From Metabacillus schmidteae (lineage in GTDB: Bacteria; Bacillota; Bacilli; Bacillales; Bacillaceae), in assembly GCF_903166545.1 (NCBI RefSeq), contig NZ_CAESCH010000001.1, forward strand, positions 3,786,001 to 3,850,000: a DNA stretch of 64,000 nt. The letters are read 5' to 3'. The notes beneath the pieces are model-generated. The model was not told where the DNA came from, did no database searches, and was given only the letters and a program-made list of their open reading frames with translations. Positions 39,155 to 48,134 of this stretch are shown here, piece by piece. Position numbers and translations under genes: made by a program. Positions within the stretch are counted from its first letter, which is position 1; the number at the start of each line of letters is the position of its first letter.

Positions 39155-39282
39155 AAGCGCTTGACATCCAGCTCAGCGCCTAGCCCCTCGAGGTCATAAG
39201 CCGCAAATGAATTGAAGACAAAGAACGTCTTCTATTCATTTGCGTCTTATGCTTGTCGGGGCTGACCAAGGCACTTGCGCTT
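39155..39282. repeat. Structured palindromic intergenic repeat element
   Basis: The whole stretch folds on itself. Outer arms are AAGCGC (39155-39160) and GCGCTT (39277-39282), then AGCCCC/GGGGCT, then CATAAG/CTTATG, and a core stem of 11+6 bp (39202-39219 with 39227-39244) with one mismatch. I recognise the CAGCGCCTAGCCCCTCGAGG and GGGGCTGACCAAGGC edges as a dispersed element of Bacillus genomes, but its name and function are unknown to me. Confidence 0.75.
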
Positions 39283-39311
39283 TTGTTTAGTAAAAGAAAG
39301 GACGCCCAATT

Positions 39312-39554
39312 ATGTCAAGAATCATTGCCCTAATTATTATGGTTATCCCAGGATTAATAGCAGCTTACGGTATTAAACTTATGCGTGATATGACATTTGG
39401 AATTCTTCAGCCTCCTATCCCTTATTTATGGGTTCAGTTCATGTTAGGTCTATTATTTTTTCTAGGTGGGCTTTCATTTGTTGCAGGATTTATTTTTTAT
39501 AGAGATCGTAAAAGAAATAAAGTCCAAAAAAAATTCAGCAGAAACAAGGGTTAG
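39312..39554 (+). CDS. yqzF: DUF2627 small membrane protein (YqzF-like)
   Basis: An 80-residue protein with two transmembrane segments (ALIIMVIPGLIAAYGIKLM and FMLGLLFFLGGLSFVAGFIFY) and a basic C-terminus. The MSRIIALIIMVIPGLIAAYG start is typical of DUF2627. AAAGGA lies upstream of the ATG. In B. subtilis yqzF also sits beside bkdR. No function is known. Confidence 0.85.
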   Translation: MSRIIALIIMVIPGLIAAYGIKLMRDMTFGILQPPIPYLWVQFMLGLLFFLGGLSFVAGFIFYRDRKRNKVQKKFSRNKG

Positions 39555-39567
39555 AATTTCAAACAGT

Positions 39568-39608
39568 AAAAAAGAGTGAGCCAATTATTAATATGGCTCA
39601 CTCTTTTT
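39568..39608. terminator. Bidirectional terminator between yqzF and the GDPD gene
   Basis: An AAAAAGAGTGAGCCA arm and its complement TGGCTCACTCTTTTT make a perfect 15-bp stem with a short AT loop, serving two convergent genes. The GDPD stop codon overlaps the second arm. Confidence 0.9.
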
Positions 39609-40338
39609 CAGTATATTTTATTCTTTCTTCTACAGCCTTTTCCGGGAAATCAGTAAAAAATGCAGTACACTCATTCTCAAATAAATCCTGCATCCATTTC
39701 TCCTCATTAACTGTAAATGGCCTTACCGCAACTTGATATGATTTAGAGCTTTCTATAATGGTATGGTTTACGGCTAAATAGTGTGGATGTAATCCAGCTG
39801 CACCAACTTGTTTTGCATATTCCCATGGCTTGTACAAGCCTTCCACATACAATATAGCTGTTTCAATCTCCCTGGAAAGCTCAGAACATTTCACCAAGCT
39901 ATAATGATTAAATGACGATAAAATAGTTCGCTTTTCAAGACTATATTTTTGAACTAATTCAATCGTTTTTTCCTCTATCATTGGATAGTCAACAATCCCA
40001 TTCTTTAATTCGATATTGACCAAAAATGACGGAAGAGCAGCAACCCATTTTAATACTTCCTCAAGAGTAGGGATTTGGGCTTTTCCTAAAAAGTCCGGAA
40101 ATTTATAACTCGCATCTAACTTTAAAATGTCAGCCAAAAATAAATCCTTTACAAATCCAGAACCATCTGTTGTTCGATCTACTGTTTCATCGTGAATAAC
40201 AACAAGTTCACCATCTTTTGTCATTTGAACATCTAACTCAATTCCATCAGCTCCAGCTTGATTCGCTGCTAAAAACGATAGCATCGTATTTTCAGGAGAA
40301 GTACCTGCTGAGCCCCGATGGCCAAAAATTAATGTCAT
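39598..40338 (-). CDS. yqiK: Glycerophosphodiester phosphodiesterase family protein (YqiK-like)
   Basis: A GDPD TIM-barrel enzyme hydrolysing glycerophosphodiesters to glycerol 3-phosphate. Catalytic motifs are FGHRGSAGTSPENT (about 4-17) and GIELDVQMTKDGELVVIHD (about 33-51). At 246 residues with no signal peptide it should be cytoplasmic. The start is ATG 40338, seven bases after AAGGTGT; a GTG at 40347 is less likely. The position next to yqzF-bkdR matches yqiK. Confidence 0.88.
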   Translation of the reverse strand: MTLIFGHRGSAGTSPENTMLSFLAANQAGADGIELDVQMTKDGELVVIHDETVDRTTDGSGFVKDLFLADILKLDASYKFPDFLGKAQIPTLEEVLKWVAALPSFLVNIELKNGIVDYPMIEEKTIELVQKYSLEKRTILSSFNHYSLVKCSELSREIETAILYVEGLYKPWEYAKQVGAAGLHPHYLAVNHTIIESSKSYQVAVRPFTVNEEKWMQDLFENECTAFFTDFPEKAVEERIKYTEKE

Positions 40339-40387
40339 CTTGAACACACCTTCATTTCATGTAAAATAGACGTAGGAGGTTGATTCC

Positions 40388-40534
40388 ATGAGACCATTGC
40401 AAATTTCTGCTGAAACAGCTCAAAAGCTGGCTAAATCACTTAATGTTCCCCTCGAGCAAGTTATGCATATGCCACAGCATATCCTCATATCTAAGCTGGC
40501 TGAACTAAACAAAAGTGAAGAAAAAAAGAACTAA
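40388..40534 (+). CDS. YycC-like small protein (48 aa)
   Basis: A 48-residue product MRPLQISAETAQKLAKSLNV..EQVMHMPQHILISKLAELNKSEE, predicted helical and soluble. AGGAGG lies eight bases upstream of the ATG and a terminator follows, so it is a real monocistronic gene. The MRPLQIS and EQVMHMPQHIL segments resemble the YycC family as I remember it; no function is known. It is divergent from the GDPD gene. Confidence 0.75.
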   Translation: MRPLQISAETAQKLAKSLNVPLEQVMHMPQHILISKLAELNKSEEKKN

Positions 40535-40545
40535 TTCAATTGCAG

Positions 40546-40576
40546 ACCCTTATATTCTATATAAATAAGGGTTTTG
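40546..40576 (+). terminator. Terminator of the YycC-like gene
   Basis: ACCCTTAT (40546-40553) and ATAAGGGT (40565-40572) form an 8-bp stem followed by TTTT. It lies 11 bases after the stop codon. Confidence 0.75.
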
Positions 40577-40641
40577 CGATATTTACCACCCTCCTTGTAT
40601 TTCACCTTATAACATTCTCTCTTCAGTGACTGTTTCCTTTT

Positions 40642-40680
40642 TTAACACAATTATTTTTTTAAATTAGTATCAAGTAATAA
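40642..40680 (+). promoter_or_regulatory. Promoter with FapR-like operator ahead of the fabH-like gene
   Basis: TTAACA (40642-40647) and TAGTAT (40665-40670) with 17-bp spacing form a plausible sigma-A promoter. The 17-mer at 40664-40680, TTAGTATCAAGTAATAA, agrees at 15 of 17 positions with the FapR palindrome TTAGTACCTAGTACTAA and covers the -10. FapR represses fatty acid genes and responds to malonyl-CoA. Confidence 0.6.
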
Positions 40681-40726
40681 TAATAGATGTTATGATTAGG
40701 TTATTAAAATCGGCGAGGTGAAACAA

Positions 40727-41701
40727 ATGTTTTCAAAAGCTCGAATTACAGCTATTGGATCTTATGTACCTGAACGAGTGATAACAAACAATGATTTCGA
40801 AAAAATGATCGACACGAATGATGAATGGGTAACAAAAAGAACCGGTATAAAAGAAAGACGATTTGCAGCTGAAAATGAATTCACAAGTGATCTGTCTATC
40901 AAAGCGATAGAAGATTTGATTATACGTTATAATAAAGAAATTAGTGATGTTGATTTTATTATTGTTAGCACCATGTCACCTGATTACCAAACACCGAGTG
41001 TGGCTTCATATATACAAGGAAAATTAGGAATACGAAACGCCGGAGCGATTGACTTAAATGCTGCATGTGCAGGGTTTACTTATGGGCTCCATATGGCAAA
41101 CGCATTAATTACTAGCGGAGCTCATAAAAAAATTCTTGTTATTGGCGCAGAAACAATATCAAAAATCACTGACTTTACAGATCGAACCACATGCATCTTA
41201 TTTGGAGATGGTGCAAGTGCTGTACTTGTTGAAGAAGACCAGGAGGGACATATCCTTGGATCAACTGTCCATTCTGAAGGAGAAAAGGCATTTAATCTAT
41301 ATTGTACAAACTTATCAAATACAATGTTTCATCAAGAACTCGAACATAAAAGACAACTTGTTCAAAACGGAAGAGAAGTTTATAAATGGGCAGTTACGAC
41401 TGTGCCTAAATATATGAATTCCCTACTTTCATCAACTAACCTTACATTAAATGATATTGATTGGTTTATTCCACACAGTGCGAATCTAAGAATGATTGAA
41501 TCCATTTGTGAAAAAAGCGGATTCAGTATTGAGAAGACCATTTACAGTATGGTCAATTACGGGAATACTTCAGCAGCTTCAATTCCATTAGCGTTAGATC
41601 TTGGAATTAAAGAAGGAAAAATCAAAGCCGGGGATACATTATTATTATATGGCTTTGGTGGAGGGCTATCTCATTCCGGTCAGATTATTAAATGGGGATA
41701 G
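40727..41701 (+). CDS. fabH: Beta-ketoacyl-ACP synthase III (FabH-type)
   Basis: The condensing enzyme that starts fatty acid synthesis from acyl-CoA and malonyl-ACP, 324 residues. The catalytic triad is visible as Cys in LNAACAGFTYG, His in IPHSANLRM and Asn in MVNYGNTSA. NDEWVTKRTGIKERR is the usual N-terminal signature. The start is ATG 40727 after GAGGTGA. It stands alone, not in a fab operon, so it may be a second copy like B. subtilis FabHB. Branched acyl-CoAs from the nearby bkd pathway would be natural primers. Confidence 0.93.
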   Translation: MFSKARITAIGSYVPERVITNNDFEKMIDTNDEWVTKRTGIKERRFAAENEFTSDLSIKAIEDLIIRYNKEISDVDFIIVSTMSPDYQTPSVASYIQGKLGIRNAGAIDLNAACAGFTYGLHMANALITSGAHKKILVIGAETISKITDFTDRTTCILFGDGASAVLVEEDQEGHILGSTVHSEGEKAFNLYCTNLSNTMFHQELEHKRQLVQNGREVYKWAVTTVPKYMNSLLSSTNLTLNDIDWFIPHSANLRMIESICEKSGFSIEKTIYSMVNYGNTSAASIPLALDLGIKEGKIKAGDTLLLYGFGGGLSHSGQIIKWG

Positions 41702-41795
41702 TTAAACAGGTTACATAAAATGGAAAGTGCTTTTATCTAAAGTATCATTTTTTTACGTATTGTGCTATGCTTGACTTAGAAGCGAGGTGTCAAAT

Positions 41796-42014
41796 TTGGC
41801 AGCATATAAAGCAAAGAAAAGTAACCTAAAAGAACTTTTAACCAAAAGTAACACTGAGCTTGATGTTCTGGCGGCCGATACAAATATTCCAATGGAACAA
41901 TTACATGGCTACTTAGACAAAAAAGTTATGAACTTGAACAATGCAATGACAATCTCTAAAGCACTAAATTGCAATATAGAAGACCTTTATGTTTGGAAGG
42001 TTTCCGGAGAGTGA
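41796..42014 (+). CDS. Small XRE/Cro-like helix-turn-helix protein
   Basis: A 72-residue protein with SNTELDVLAADTNIPMEQLHGYLDKKVMNL..MTISKALNCNIEDLYVWKV, the pattern of an XRE-type domain ending in the DLYxW motif. The start is TTG 41796, with GAGGTG just upstream; the in-frame GTG 41787 overlaps that RBS. It has a promoter-sized gap upstream and its own terminator. The regulated target is unknown. Confidence 0.72.
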   Translation: MAAYKAKKSNLKELLTKSNTELDVLAADTNIPMEQLHGYLDKKVMNLNNAMTISKALNCNIEDLYVWKVSGE

Positions 42015-42038
42015 TTATTTCACTCTTTTTTATTTTTT
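42008..42038 (+). terminator. Terminator of the XRE-like gene
   Basis: AGAGTGA (42008-42014) and TCACTCT (42020-42026) close a 5-base loop, followed by T-runs. The TGA stop codon is the end of the first arm. Confidence 0.85.
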
Positions 42039-42084
42039 ACAAACAATGTTTTTGAATAAACTCTCCAATCATTTTATTAAGTGT

Positions 42085-42146
42085 AAACAAAATAATAGGC
42101 CTCCCATTTACTGGTTTTAATCCAATAAATTGAAAGACCTATTATT
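42085..42146 (-). terminator. Terminator of spo0A
   Basis: AATAATAGG and CCTATTATT arms with an inner ATTTA..TAAAT stem form a long hairpin followed by TTTTGTTT on the minus strand, about 60 bases after the spo0A stop. Confidence 0.8.
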
Positions 42147-42203
42147 TAAAAGCCTATAAGAGTTTCGAATTTCGCAATATATCTTAACTTCTCAATACTC
42201 TAA

Positions 42204-42992
42204 TTAACTAGCCTTATGCTCTAAACGAAGCTTATCCGCTACCATTGCAATAAACTCTGAATTTGTCGGTTTCGCTTTTGTCATGCTTACCGTGTAGCCA
42301 AATAATGATGAGATTGATTCAATGTTTCCGCGACTCCATGCTACTTCGATTGCGTGACGAATGGCACGCTCCACTCTAGATGCAGTTGTGTTGTATTTTT
42401 TCGCAATATCGGGATATAACACTTTTGTAATAGATCCTAATAGTTCAATATCGTTATATACCATTGAAATAGCTTCGCGTAAGTACAAGTATCCTTTAAT
42501 ATGAGCAGGAACACCAATTTCATGGATAATACTCGTGATACTAGCATCCAAGTTTTTCCCTTTAGACTGAGGTTCACTCGTTCTAATTGAGGAACTAGAT
42601 CGTTTTAGTATTGGAGCTGCATTGCCGCTGACTTGACGAATATGACTTGCCAGTCCCTCCATATCGAATGGTTTTAAAATAAAGTATGCTGCTCCTAAAT
42701 CAACAGCTTTTTTGGTCACATCCTCTTGACCAAATGCTGTTAACATAATGACATTCGGTTGCGGACGATCCATTTGTCTAAGCTTTTCCAATACACCTAA
42801 ACCGTCTAAGTGAGGCATAATAATATCTAATACTAAAACATCAGGATCTTTGTCCTTTAACATTGTTAGACATTCTTGACCATTATATGCTACACCAAGA
42901 ACTTCTATATCATCCTGACTTGAGAGATACTCCTCTAATAAGCCTACAAGCTCTCGGTTATCATCGACTATACAAACTTTAATTTTACTCAC
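42204..42992 (-). CDS. spo0A: Sporulation master regulator Spo0A
   Basis: The phosphorelay response regulator that commits the cell to sporulation. The receiver domain has the acidic pocket VDDN, phosphoacceptor aspartate in VLVLDIIMP and the lysine in FILKPFD. A hinge of about 20 residues follows ([14 protein letters not shown]). The effector domain has the recognition region [25 protein letters not shown] and the signature [15 protein letters not shown]. The length of 262 is usual. Two Spo0A boxes upstream suggest autoregulation. Confidence 0.99.
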   Translation of the reverse strand: MSKIKVCIVDDNRELVGLLEEYLSSQDDIEVLGVAYNGQECLTMLKDKDPDVLVLDIIMPHLDGLGVLEKLRQMDRPQPNVIMLTAFGQEDVTKKAVDLGAAYFILKPFDMEGLASHIRQVSGNAAPILKRSSSSIRTSEPQSKGKNLDASITSIIHEIGVPAHIKGYLYLREAISMVYNDIELLGSITKVLYPDIAKKYNTTASRVERAIRHAIEVAWSRGNIESISSLFGYTVSMTKAKPTNSEFIAMVADKLRLEHKAS

Positions 42993-43061
42993 AAAAACTT
43001 CCTCCTCAGTCTTGATTTCCCCAATATGTCTGATATCTTTCCATATGATTACATAAATAGT

Positions 43062-43068
43062 TTCGACA
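43062..43068 (-). promoter_or_regulatory. Spo0A box (0A box) near the spo0A promoter
   Basis: An exact TGTCGAA on the minus strand, within AATTGTCGAAACT, about 70 bp upstream of the start codon. Spo0A is known to bind its own promoter region. Confidence 0.65.
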
Positions 43069-43194
43069 ATTCCATAAAAAACCCTCTATTTTTTCAAAAA
43101 AACTTTAAAAAATGGAGTATAACTATGATTTTCTTCATTTTACTTCGTTTTTCGACTTATTACACCATTTGACAATTAACCCCCATCTTGGTTT

Positions 43195-43201
43195 TGTCGA
43201 A
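43195..43201 (+). promoter_or_regulatory. Spo0A box (0A box), distal
   Basis: TTTTGTCGAAAA contains a perfect TGTCGAA core with A/T flanks, about 200 bp upstream of spo0A. Confidence 0.65.
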
Positions 43202-43271
43202 AAATCTTTCTTCTTTATTGTACATAAATTTGCCATAAATGAAAAGCTTAAATTAGGGAGCGTTTAAAAAG

Positions 43272-43312
43272 AAAAAAACTGTCAAGAAATTTAATTTCTT
43301 GACAGTTTTGTT
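43272..43312 (-). terminator. Terminator of spoIVB
   Basis: AAAACTGTCAAGAAAT and its exact complement ATTTCTTGACAGTTTT form a 16-bp stem with a 3-base loop and a T-run on the minus strand, right after the spoIVB stop. Confidence 0.92.
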
Positions 43313-44604
43313 TAGCTTGCTTTTTGTTCTTGGTTTCCATATATGTCTATACCTGCTTCACTTAGCATCCATTCTATATGAACTCCATAACCTGAAGTTG
43401 GATCGTTAACGAATACATGTGTCACAGCACCAATAACTTTACCATTTTGAATAATTGGACTACCGCTCATTCCCTGAACAATACCGCCCGTTTTATCAAG
43501 TAGTCGTTTATCGGTAATCTTAATAACCATTCCTTTTGTTGCAGGGAATTTTTGAGGAACAGAACTAACCACTTCCACTTCAAATTCCTCAACTTTGTCT
43601 TGGTCTACGACAGTTAAAATTTTTGCGGGTCCCTCTTTCACTTCAGATGATAAGGCAATCGGCATCGCTTTATCCATCACACCATTATCAATGCTTTGAT
43701 TTAATTCACCGAAAATTCCAAAAGGGCTGTTTCTTGTAATATTTCCAATTACTTGGCGATCACTTGAAAATCTCGCTAATTTTTCACCTGGATTACCGTT
43801 ACTTCCCTTTTCAATTGATGTGACAGTTGAACGGACAATTTGTCCATTATCTACTACAATCGGTTTTTTCGTATCCATATCAGAGATAACATGTCCTAAT
43901 GCTCCGTATTTTTTTGATTTAGGATCATAAAACGTCATAGTTCCAATTCCAGCTGCTGAATCCCTAATATATAATCCAATACGATAGGAATGGTCATGCT
44001 CATCCTTAAGAGGATATAGTTTGGTTTTCACCTCTACTTGTTCCCTGTTAAGAATTAAGTCAAGAGGTTCTCCAGTTTTCCCTGCTTTCTGAATAAACGG
44101 TGTTACATCACTCATCTGCTCAATCTTTTTTCCGTTAATATGAGTAATAATATCTCCTATTTCAACACCTGCTAGCTCACCGGGAGATTTTTTTCCGTCA
44201 GTAGTACTAATTTGATGGTGTCCTACCACCAAAACGCCAAGAGTATTTAATTTTACACCAATTGACTGTCCTCCAGGTATAACCTTGAAATCAGGTAAGA
44301 CCGTTACCCCAGCTTTTTTAACAGGAAAACCCGCAAGATCAAAAACAACTTCTCCTTCACCTGCTTCTTGTCCATGTATATCAAGTGTTTTGCCATCATT
44401 ATTCTTTTGTACAGTAAATGCCAGCTCAGATGGTTGATGAGCATTTACAGGTAAGGAATTATCTACACTCACTTTTTGTGATTCAAATACTGTTACCGTC
44501 TTTGGCATGTTTACATATTCTTGAACTTCTTTTACAAATCCTAAACTCATTAATAACACAAGGAGAAGTACACCAACTAATTTTCTCATTTTATCTGTCT
44601 GCAA
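43312..44604 (-). CDS. spoIVB: SpoIVB serine peptidase, sigma-K checkpoint signal
   Basis: Made in the forespore and secreted to the intermembrane space, where it triggers pro-sigma-K processing. The N-terminus has a membrane segment ([16 protein letters not shown]). A PDZ domain follows (about 120-195, [32 protein letters not shown]). The S55 peptidase domain has the histidine in [12 protein letters not shown] and the nucleophile in [19 protein letters not shown]. The start is TTG 44604 with AAGG upstream. GGCTACATTA at 44661-44670 (minus) fits a sigma-F -10, with a poor -35. Confidence 0.95.
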   Translation of the reverse strand: MQTDKMRKLVGVLLLVLLMSLGFVKEVQEYVNMPKTVTVFESQKVSVDNSLPVNAHQPSELAFTVQKNNDGKTLDIHGQEAGEGEVVFDLAGFPVKKAGVTVLPDFKVIPGGQSIGVKLNTLGVLVVGHHQISTTDGKKSPGELAGVEIGDIITHINGKKIEQMSDVTPFIQKAGKTGEPLDLILNREQVEVKTKLYPLKDEHDHSYRIGLYIRDSAAGIGTMTFYDPKSKKYGALGHVISDMDTKKPIVVDNGQIVRSTVTSIEKGSNGNPGEKLARFSSDRQVIGNITRNSPFGIFGELNQSIDNGVMDKAMPIALSSEVKEGPAKILTVVDQDKVEEFEVEVVSSVPQKFPATKGMVIKITDKRLLDKTGGIVQGMSGSPIIQNGKVIGAVTHVFVNDPTSGYGVHIEWMLSEAGIDIYGNQEQKAS

Positions 44605-44841
44605 AAACCTTCACTCTCCTCGCTCCTAACCCACACCATAAATCTTTATGGCTACAGTTTTAATGTAGCCTTTTAGAAGCTTATTTATAACTGTAATCAC
44701 TAGAAAAAAGAAGGATTTGTTGCAAGTTTTAGCAGGATTTTACGTATATTCATCATGAGTGGTTTTTCAAGGATAAGATTTGGTTTTATTTGTATAGTTT
44801 TTATCAGGCAGGTTAAGTTAAACGTGGTAGTTTTTTATTAT

Positions 44842-44878
44842 AGAAATTAAAAAGCTGCCGTATAAAAATGGCAGCTTA
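44842..44878 (-). terminator. Terminator of recN
   Basis: AAGCTGCC (44852-44859) and GGCAGCTT (44870-44877) with a T-run on the minus strand, just after the recN stop. Confidence 0.9.
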
Positions 44879-44883
44879 GTCTT

Positions 44884-46584
44884 TTATTGCTTCGCCGTGC
44901 TTGCTAGTGCAAGAAGTTCTTTTGCGTGCTCTTTGGACAATTCAGTCACTTCAACGCCTGCAATCATTCGGCCAATTTCTTTAATCTTTTCTTCATCATT
45001 TAAAGGTTTTACACTTGTTTTTGTTCTACCGGCTTTTGTTTCTTTCGCAATATATAAGTGTGTATCTGCCATTGCTGCAACTTGTGGCAAGTGGGTTATA
45101 CATAATACTTGAGAGCCATTTGAAACCCGATAAATTTTTTCAGCTATTGCTTGAGCCACACGACCACTAACACCCGTATCCACTTCATCAAATATAATCG
45201 ATGTAATTCCTTGATGCTGTGAGAAAATACTTTTCATCGCAAGCATAATTCTTGAAAGCTCTCCACCTGATGCTGTTTTATTTAGAGGTTTAAGCGGCTC
45301 TCCAGGATTAGTTGAAATATAAAATTCAATTTCATCAACTCCGTTTGAAGTGTACTTTACCTCATGGGACGGTGACCGCTTTTCATTTATATTTACATCA
45401 AAACTTGTTTTTTCCATGTAAAGTTCTTTTAATTCCTGGTGGATTTCATCAATAAGAACCTTAGCGTATTTCTTACGAATTGTTGAAATATTTTTAGCCT
45501 CAACAGATAAATCCGCTAAAATTGATTCAAGCTCTTTTTGTAATTTAGATAAATGACTATCTTTATTTTGTATTGTATCAATTTCTTCTTCAATTTTAGC
45601 TGAATAAGTTAAGATTTCTTCAACTGATTGTCCATATTTGCGTTTTAGATGATTAATTTCATTTAAACGACTCTCTACAAAATTTAATCTTTCCGGATCA
45701 AATTCCAGTGAATCTAGTTCGTTTCGAACTTCATAAGATAAATCTTCCAACATATAATATGCATTAGAAATTGTTTCAGACAATTCTTTTAATTTTGTAT
45801 TTATGCTACCTATATTTTCAAGATGACTCATTGCTAGACCAACCCAATCTAATCCTCTTTGTTCCCCATGTAACGAGTTGTAACTATTGTTTAATGAGTC
45901 ATAAACTTTTTCGTAATTTGAGATTTGATGCTTCTCTTCCATAAGGAGTTCATCTTCATTAGGCTGTAAATCAGCTTTTTCTATTTCCTCCAATTGAAAT
46001 TGAAGCAAATCAAGGCGATGGGCCATCTCTTGTTCATTTTCAGAAAGCTGTTTGATTTTTCTATTTAATCCATCATAGCGCTGATAAAGCTCCAAATAAG
46101 CAACAAGGGCTGTCTTTACTTCTTTGCCGCCATATTGATCTAAAAGTGATAGGTGATTTTCTTCATTCATCAACTCTTGATTATCATGTTGTCCATGAAT
46201 ATCAACTAATAATTGCCCAATTTCTCTTAATACGGCAATGGTCACGAGCTTACCGTTTATACGACAGATACTTTTTCCTGATGAACTCATATCTCTACGT
46301 AGAATAATCATACCGTCACTAACATCTATCCCGAATTCCACACATCGTTCGTAAACAGGATGCTGTTCCTCATCCAAAAGAAAAAGGGCTTCTAACTCTG
46401 CTCGCTTTTCACCATACCTTACAAATTCAGAAGAGCCTCGAGCTCCCGCTAATAAATGAATGGCATCAATAATAATTGATTTACCTGCACCCGTTTCTCC
46501 TGTTAAAACAGTTAATCCTTTTTCAAAGGATACGGTCAATGACTCAATGATTGCAAAGTTTTTTATTGATAATTCCGCTAACAA
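44884..46584 (-). CDS. recN: DNA repair protein RecN
   Basis: An SMC-like ATPase for double-strand break repair, 566 residues. Walker A GETGAGKSIIIDAIH (about 29-43), a long coiled coil, the signature TASGGELSRIMLAMK and Walker B SIIFDEVDTGVSG are present. It starts with MLAELSIKNFAIIESL. It lies 31 bases from argR, the conserved argR-recN pair of Firmicutes. Confidence 0.97.
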   Translation of the reverse strand: MLAELSIKNFAIIESLTVSFEKGLTVLTGETGAGKSIIIDAIHLLAGARGSSEFVRYGEKRAELEALFLLDEEQHPVYERCVEFGIDVSDGMIILRRDMSSSGKSICRINGKLVTIAVLREIGQLLVDIHGQHDNQELMNEENHLSLLDQYGGKEVKTALVAYLELYQRYDGLNRKIKQLSENEQEMAHRLDLLQFQLEEIEKADLQPNEDELLMEEKHQISNYEKVYDSLNNSYNSLHGEQRGLDWVGLAMSHLENIGSINTKLKELSETISNAYYMLEDLSYEVRNELDSLEFDPERLNFVESRLNEINHLKRKYGQSVEEILTYSAKIEEEIDTIQNKDSHLSKLQKELESILADLSVEAKNISTIRKKYAKVLIDEIHQELKELYMEKTSFDVNINEKRSPSHEVKYTSNGVDEIEFYISTNPGEPLKPLNKTASGGELSRIMLAMKSIFSQHQGITSIIFDEVDTGVSGRVAQAIAEKIYRVSNGSQVLCITHLPQVAAMADTHLYIAKETKAGRTKTSVKPLNDEEKIKEIGRMIAGVEVTELSKEHAKELLALASTAKQ

Positions 46585-46615
46585 ACAGAATCCACCTCTT
46601 TATTATTCAATAACA

Positions 46616-47065
46616 TTAAAGCATATCTAAAAATCGTTGTGTAATGTTTTCAGTATCCAGTGGTGTTCTACATATGATTAGTATGGTATCATCACCACAA
46701 ATTGTCCCCAATACTTCATCCCAGTCAAGATTATCGATTAAAGCTCCGATAGCATTGGCATTACCCGGTAAAGTTTTCATAACAAGCATATGGCCTGCTG
46801 AATCTATCTTGACAAATGCATCCATTAAAGCTCTCTTAAGCTTTTGTAATGGATTAAACCGCTGATCTGCTGGCAAACTATACTTATAACGTCCATCTAA
46901 CATAGGAACCTTTACTAAGTGAAGCTCTTTAATATCCCGGGAAACAGTGGCTTGTGTAACATTAAAGCCCATTCCTTTTAATAAATCAACTAATTCGTCT
47001 TGTGTTTCTATATCATTATTCGTGATGATTTCTCGTATTTTTATATGTCTCTGTCCTTTATTCAT
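46616..47065 (-). CDS. argR: Arginine repressor ArgR (AhrC)
   Basis: A hexameric regulator of arginine synthesis and catabolism, 149 residues. The winged-helix N-domain has [19 protein letters not shown] with the DNA-contacting Ser-Arg pair. The C-domain has [34 protein letters not shown], which binds arginine. The artPQM operon in this window is a natural target. Confidence 0.97.
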   Translation of the reverse strand: MNKGQRHIKIREIITNNDIETQDELVDLLKGMGFNVTQATVSRDIKELHLVKVPMLDGRYKYSLPADQRFNPLQKLKRALMDAFVKIDSAGHMLVMKTLPGNANAIGALIDNLDWDEVLGTICGDDTILIICRTPLDTENITQRFLDML

Positions 47066-47264
47066 CTTTAGGCACCCCTTTTTTCATTGATGCAAATAAA
47101 ATTCTGTATGTTTATACCTTTTATCTTATATTAAAACCCTTTAATTGTACAGATTTATTCAAAACCAAGATGAAAAGATGCATAAAACAAAACAATTAAA
47201 AGATAAAAGAAAAACGATAGAGACAATGGTTTTGCATGAATATACAGATAATTCTTTCATTAAA

Positions 47265-47303
47265 AAAACAGGAAATAGCAAGCTGCTACTACTCCTGTTT
47301 TTC
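47265..47303 (-). terminator. Terminator of the tlyA-like gene
   Basis: AAAAACAGGA and TCCTGTTTTTTT-type arms, extended by TAG..AGC/TGCT pairs, form a hairpin across the stop codon with a T-run on the minus strand. Confidence 0.85.
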
Positions 47304-48134
47304 AGTTTGTTTCTTTTCTTTTAATATAGCATGTGCCTCATCAACAATTTGTCTTTCTGTTAGTTCAATATATTTAGTTCCTTCTGCTTGACTGCCTTCC
47401 CATCTTAAATGAAGAAGAAACTCTATATTTCCGTCCCCGCCTGTTATAGGTGAGTAGGAAAGATTATGCACATCATATCCTTCTTTCAGTACAAAGGCCA
47501 ACATTTCTTTTAAAACGAATTCGTGAACAGATGGATCCCGTACAATTCCTTTTTTCCCTACGAACTCTTTCCCTGCCTCAAATTGTGGTTTTATTAAAGC
47601 AACTACATCACTTTTAGGACAAAGAATTGTCTTTAGAACAGGGAAAATTAATCGCAATGAAATAAAAGAAACATCAATCGATGCAAATTCAGGCATTCCC
47701 CTTTGAAAGTCAGAGGGTGTTACGTAACGAAAGTTTGTTCTCTCCATCACAACTACCCGCTCATCTTGACGTAATTTCCATGCTAACTGATTATAACCAA
47801 CATCAAGTGCATAAGACAGCTTAGCTCCATTTTGAAGGGCACAATCTGTAAATCCGCCTGTTGAAGAGCCGATATCAATCATAATTTTATCTTTAACATC
47901 AACATTAAATTCATTTATTGCTTTTTCTAGTTTTAATCCTCCACGACTAACATATGGAAGTGTTTGTCCCTTAACTGTCAATACTAAATCCCGTGAAATT
48001 TTCTCTCCCGGCTTATCAAGCCGCTCTTCATTGCCGTAAACGATCCCTGCCATAATAGCACGCTTTGCTTTTTCTCTTGTTTCGAATAGCCCACTTTCAA
48101 CCAAAAGTATATCTAGTCTTTCCTTTTTACTCAT
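47289..48134 (-). CDS. yqxC: TlyA-family rRNA methyltransferase (YqxC)
   Basis: The 281-residue protein has an N-terminal S4 RNA-binding domain ([26 protein letters not shown]) and a C-terminal FtsJ-like Rossmann methyltransferase with the SAM motif [14 protein letters not shown] (about 85-98) and the KPQFEAG motif. TlyA proteins 2'-O-methylate rRNA and were once called hemolysins. The ATG overlaps dxs by four bases. Confidence 0.92.
   Translation of the reverse strand: MSKKERLDILLVESGLFETREKAKRAIMAGIVYGNEERLDKPGEKISRDLVLTVKGQTLPYVSRGGLKLEKAINEFNVDVKDKIMIDIGSSTGGFTDCALQNGAKLSYALDVGYNQLAWKLRQDERVVVMERTNFRYVTPSDFQRGMPEFASIDVSFISLRLIFPVLKTILCPKSDVVALIKPQFEAGKEFVGKKGIVRDPSVHEFVLKEMLAFVLKEGYDVHNLSYSPITGGDGNIEFLLHLRWEGSQAEGTKYIELTERQIVDEAHAILKEKKQTEKQE

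Larger units (their letters stand above)
42993..43311 (-). promoter_or_regulatory. spo0A upstream control region
   Basis: The 319-bp gap carries no ORF. Exact 0A-box heptamers (TGTCGAA) are at 43062-43068 (minus strand) and 43195-43201 (plus strand, in TTTTGTCGAAAA), with a 6/7 copy near 43151-43157. A sequence ATGGAATTG overlapping the first box resembles a sigma-H -10, but no matching -35 is convincing. The far end is the spoIVB terminator. Confidence 0.6.
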
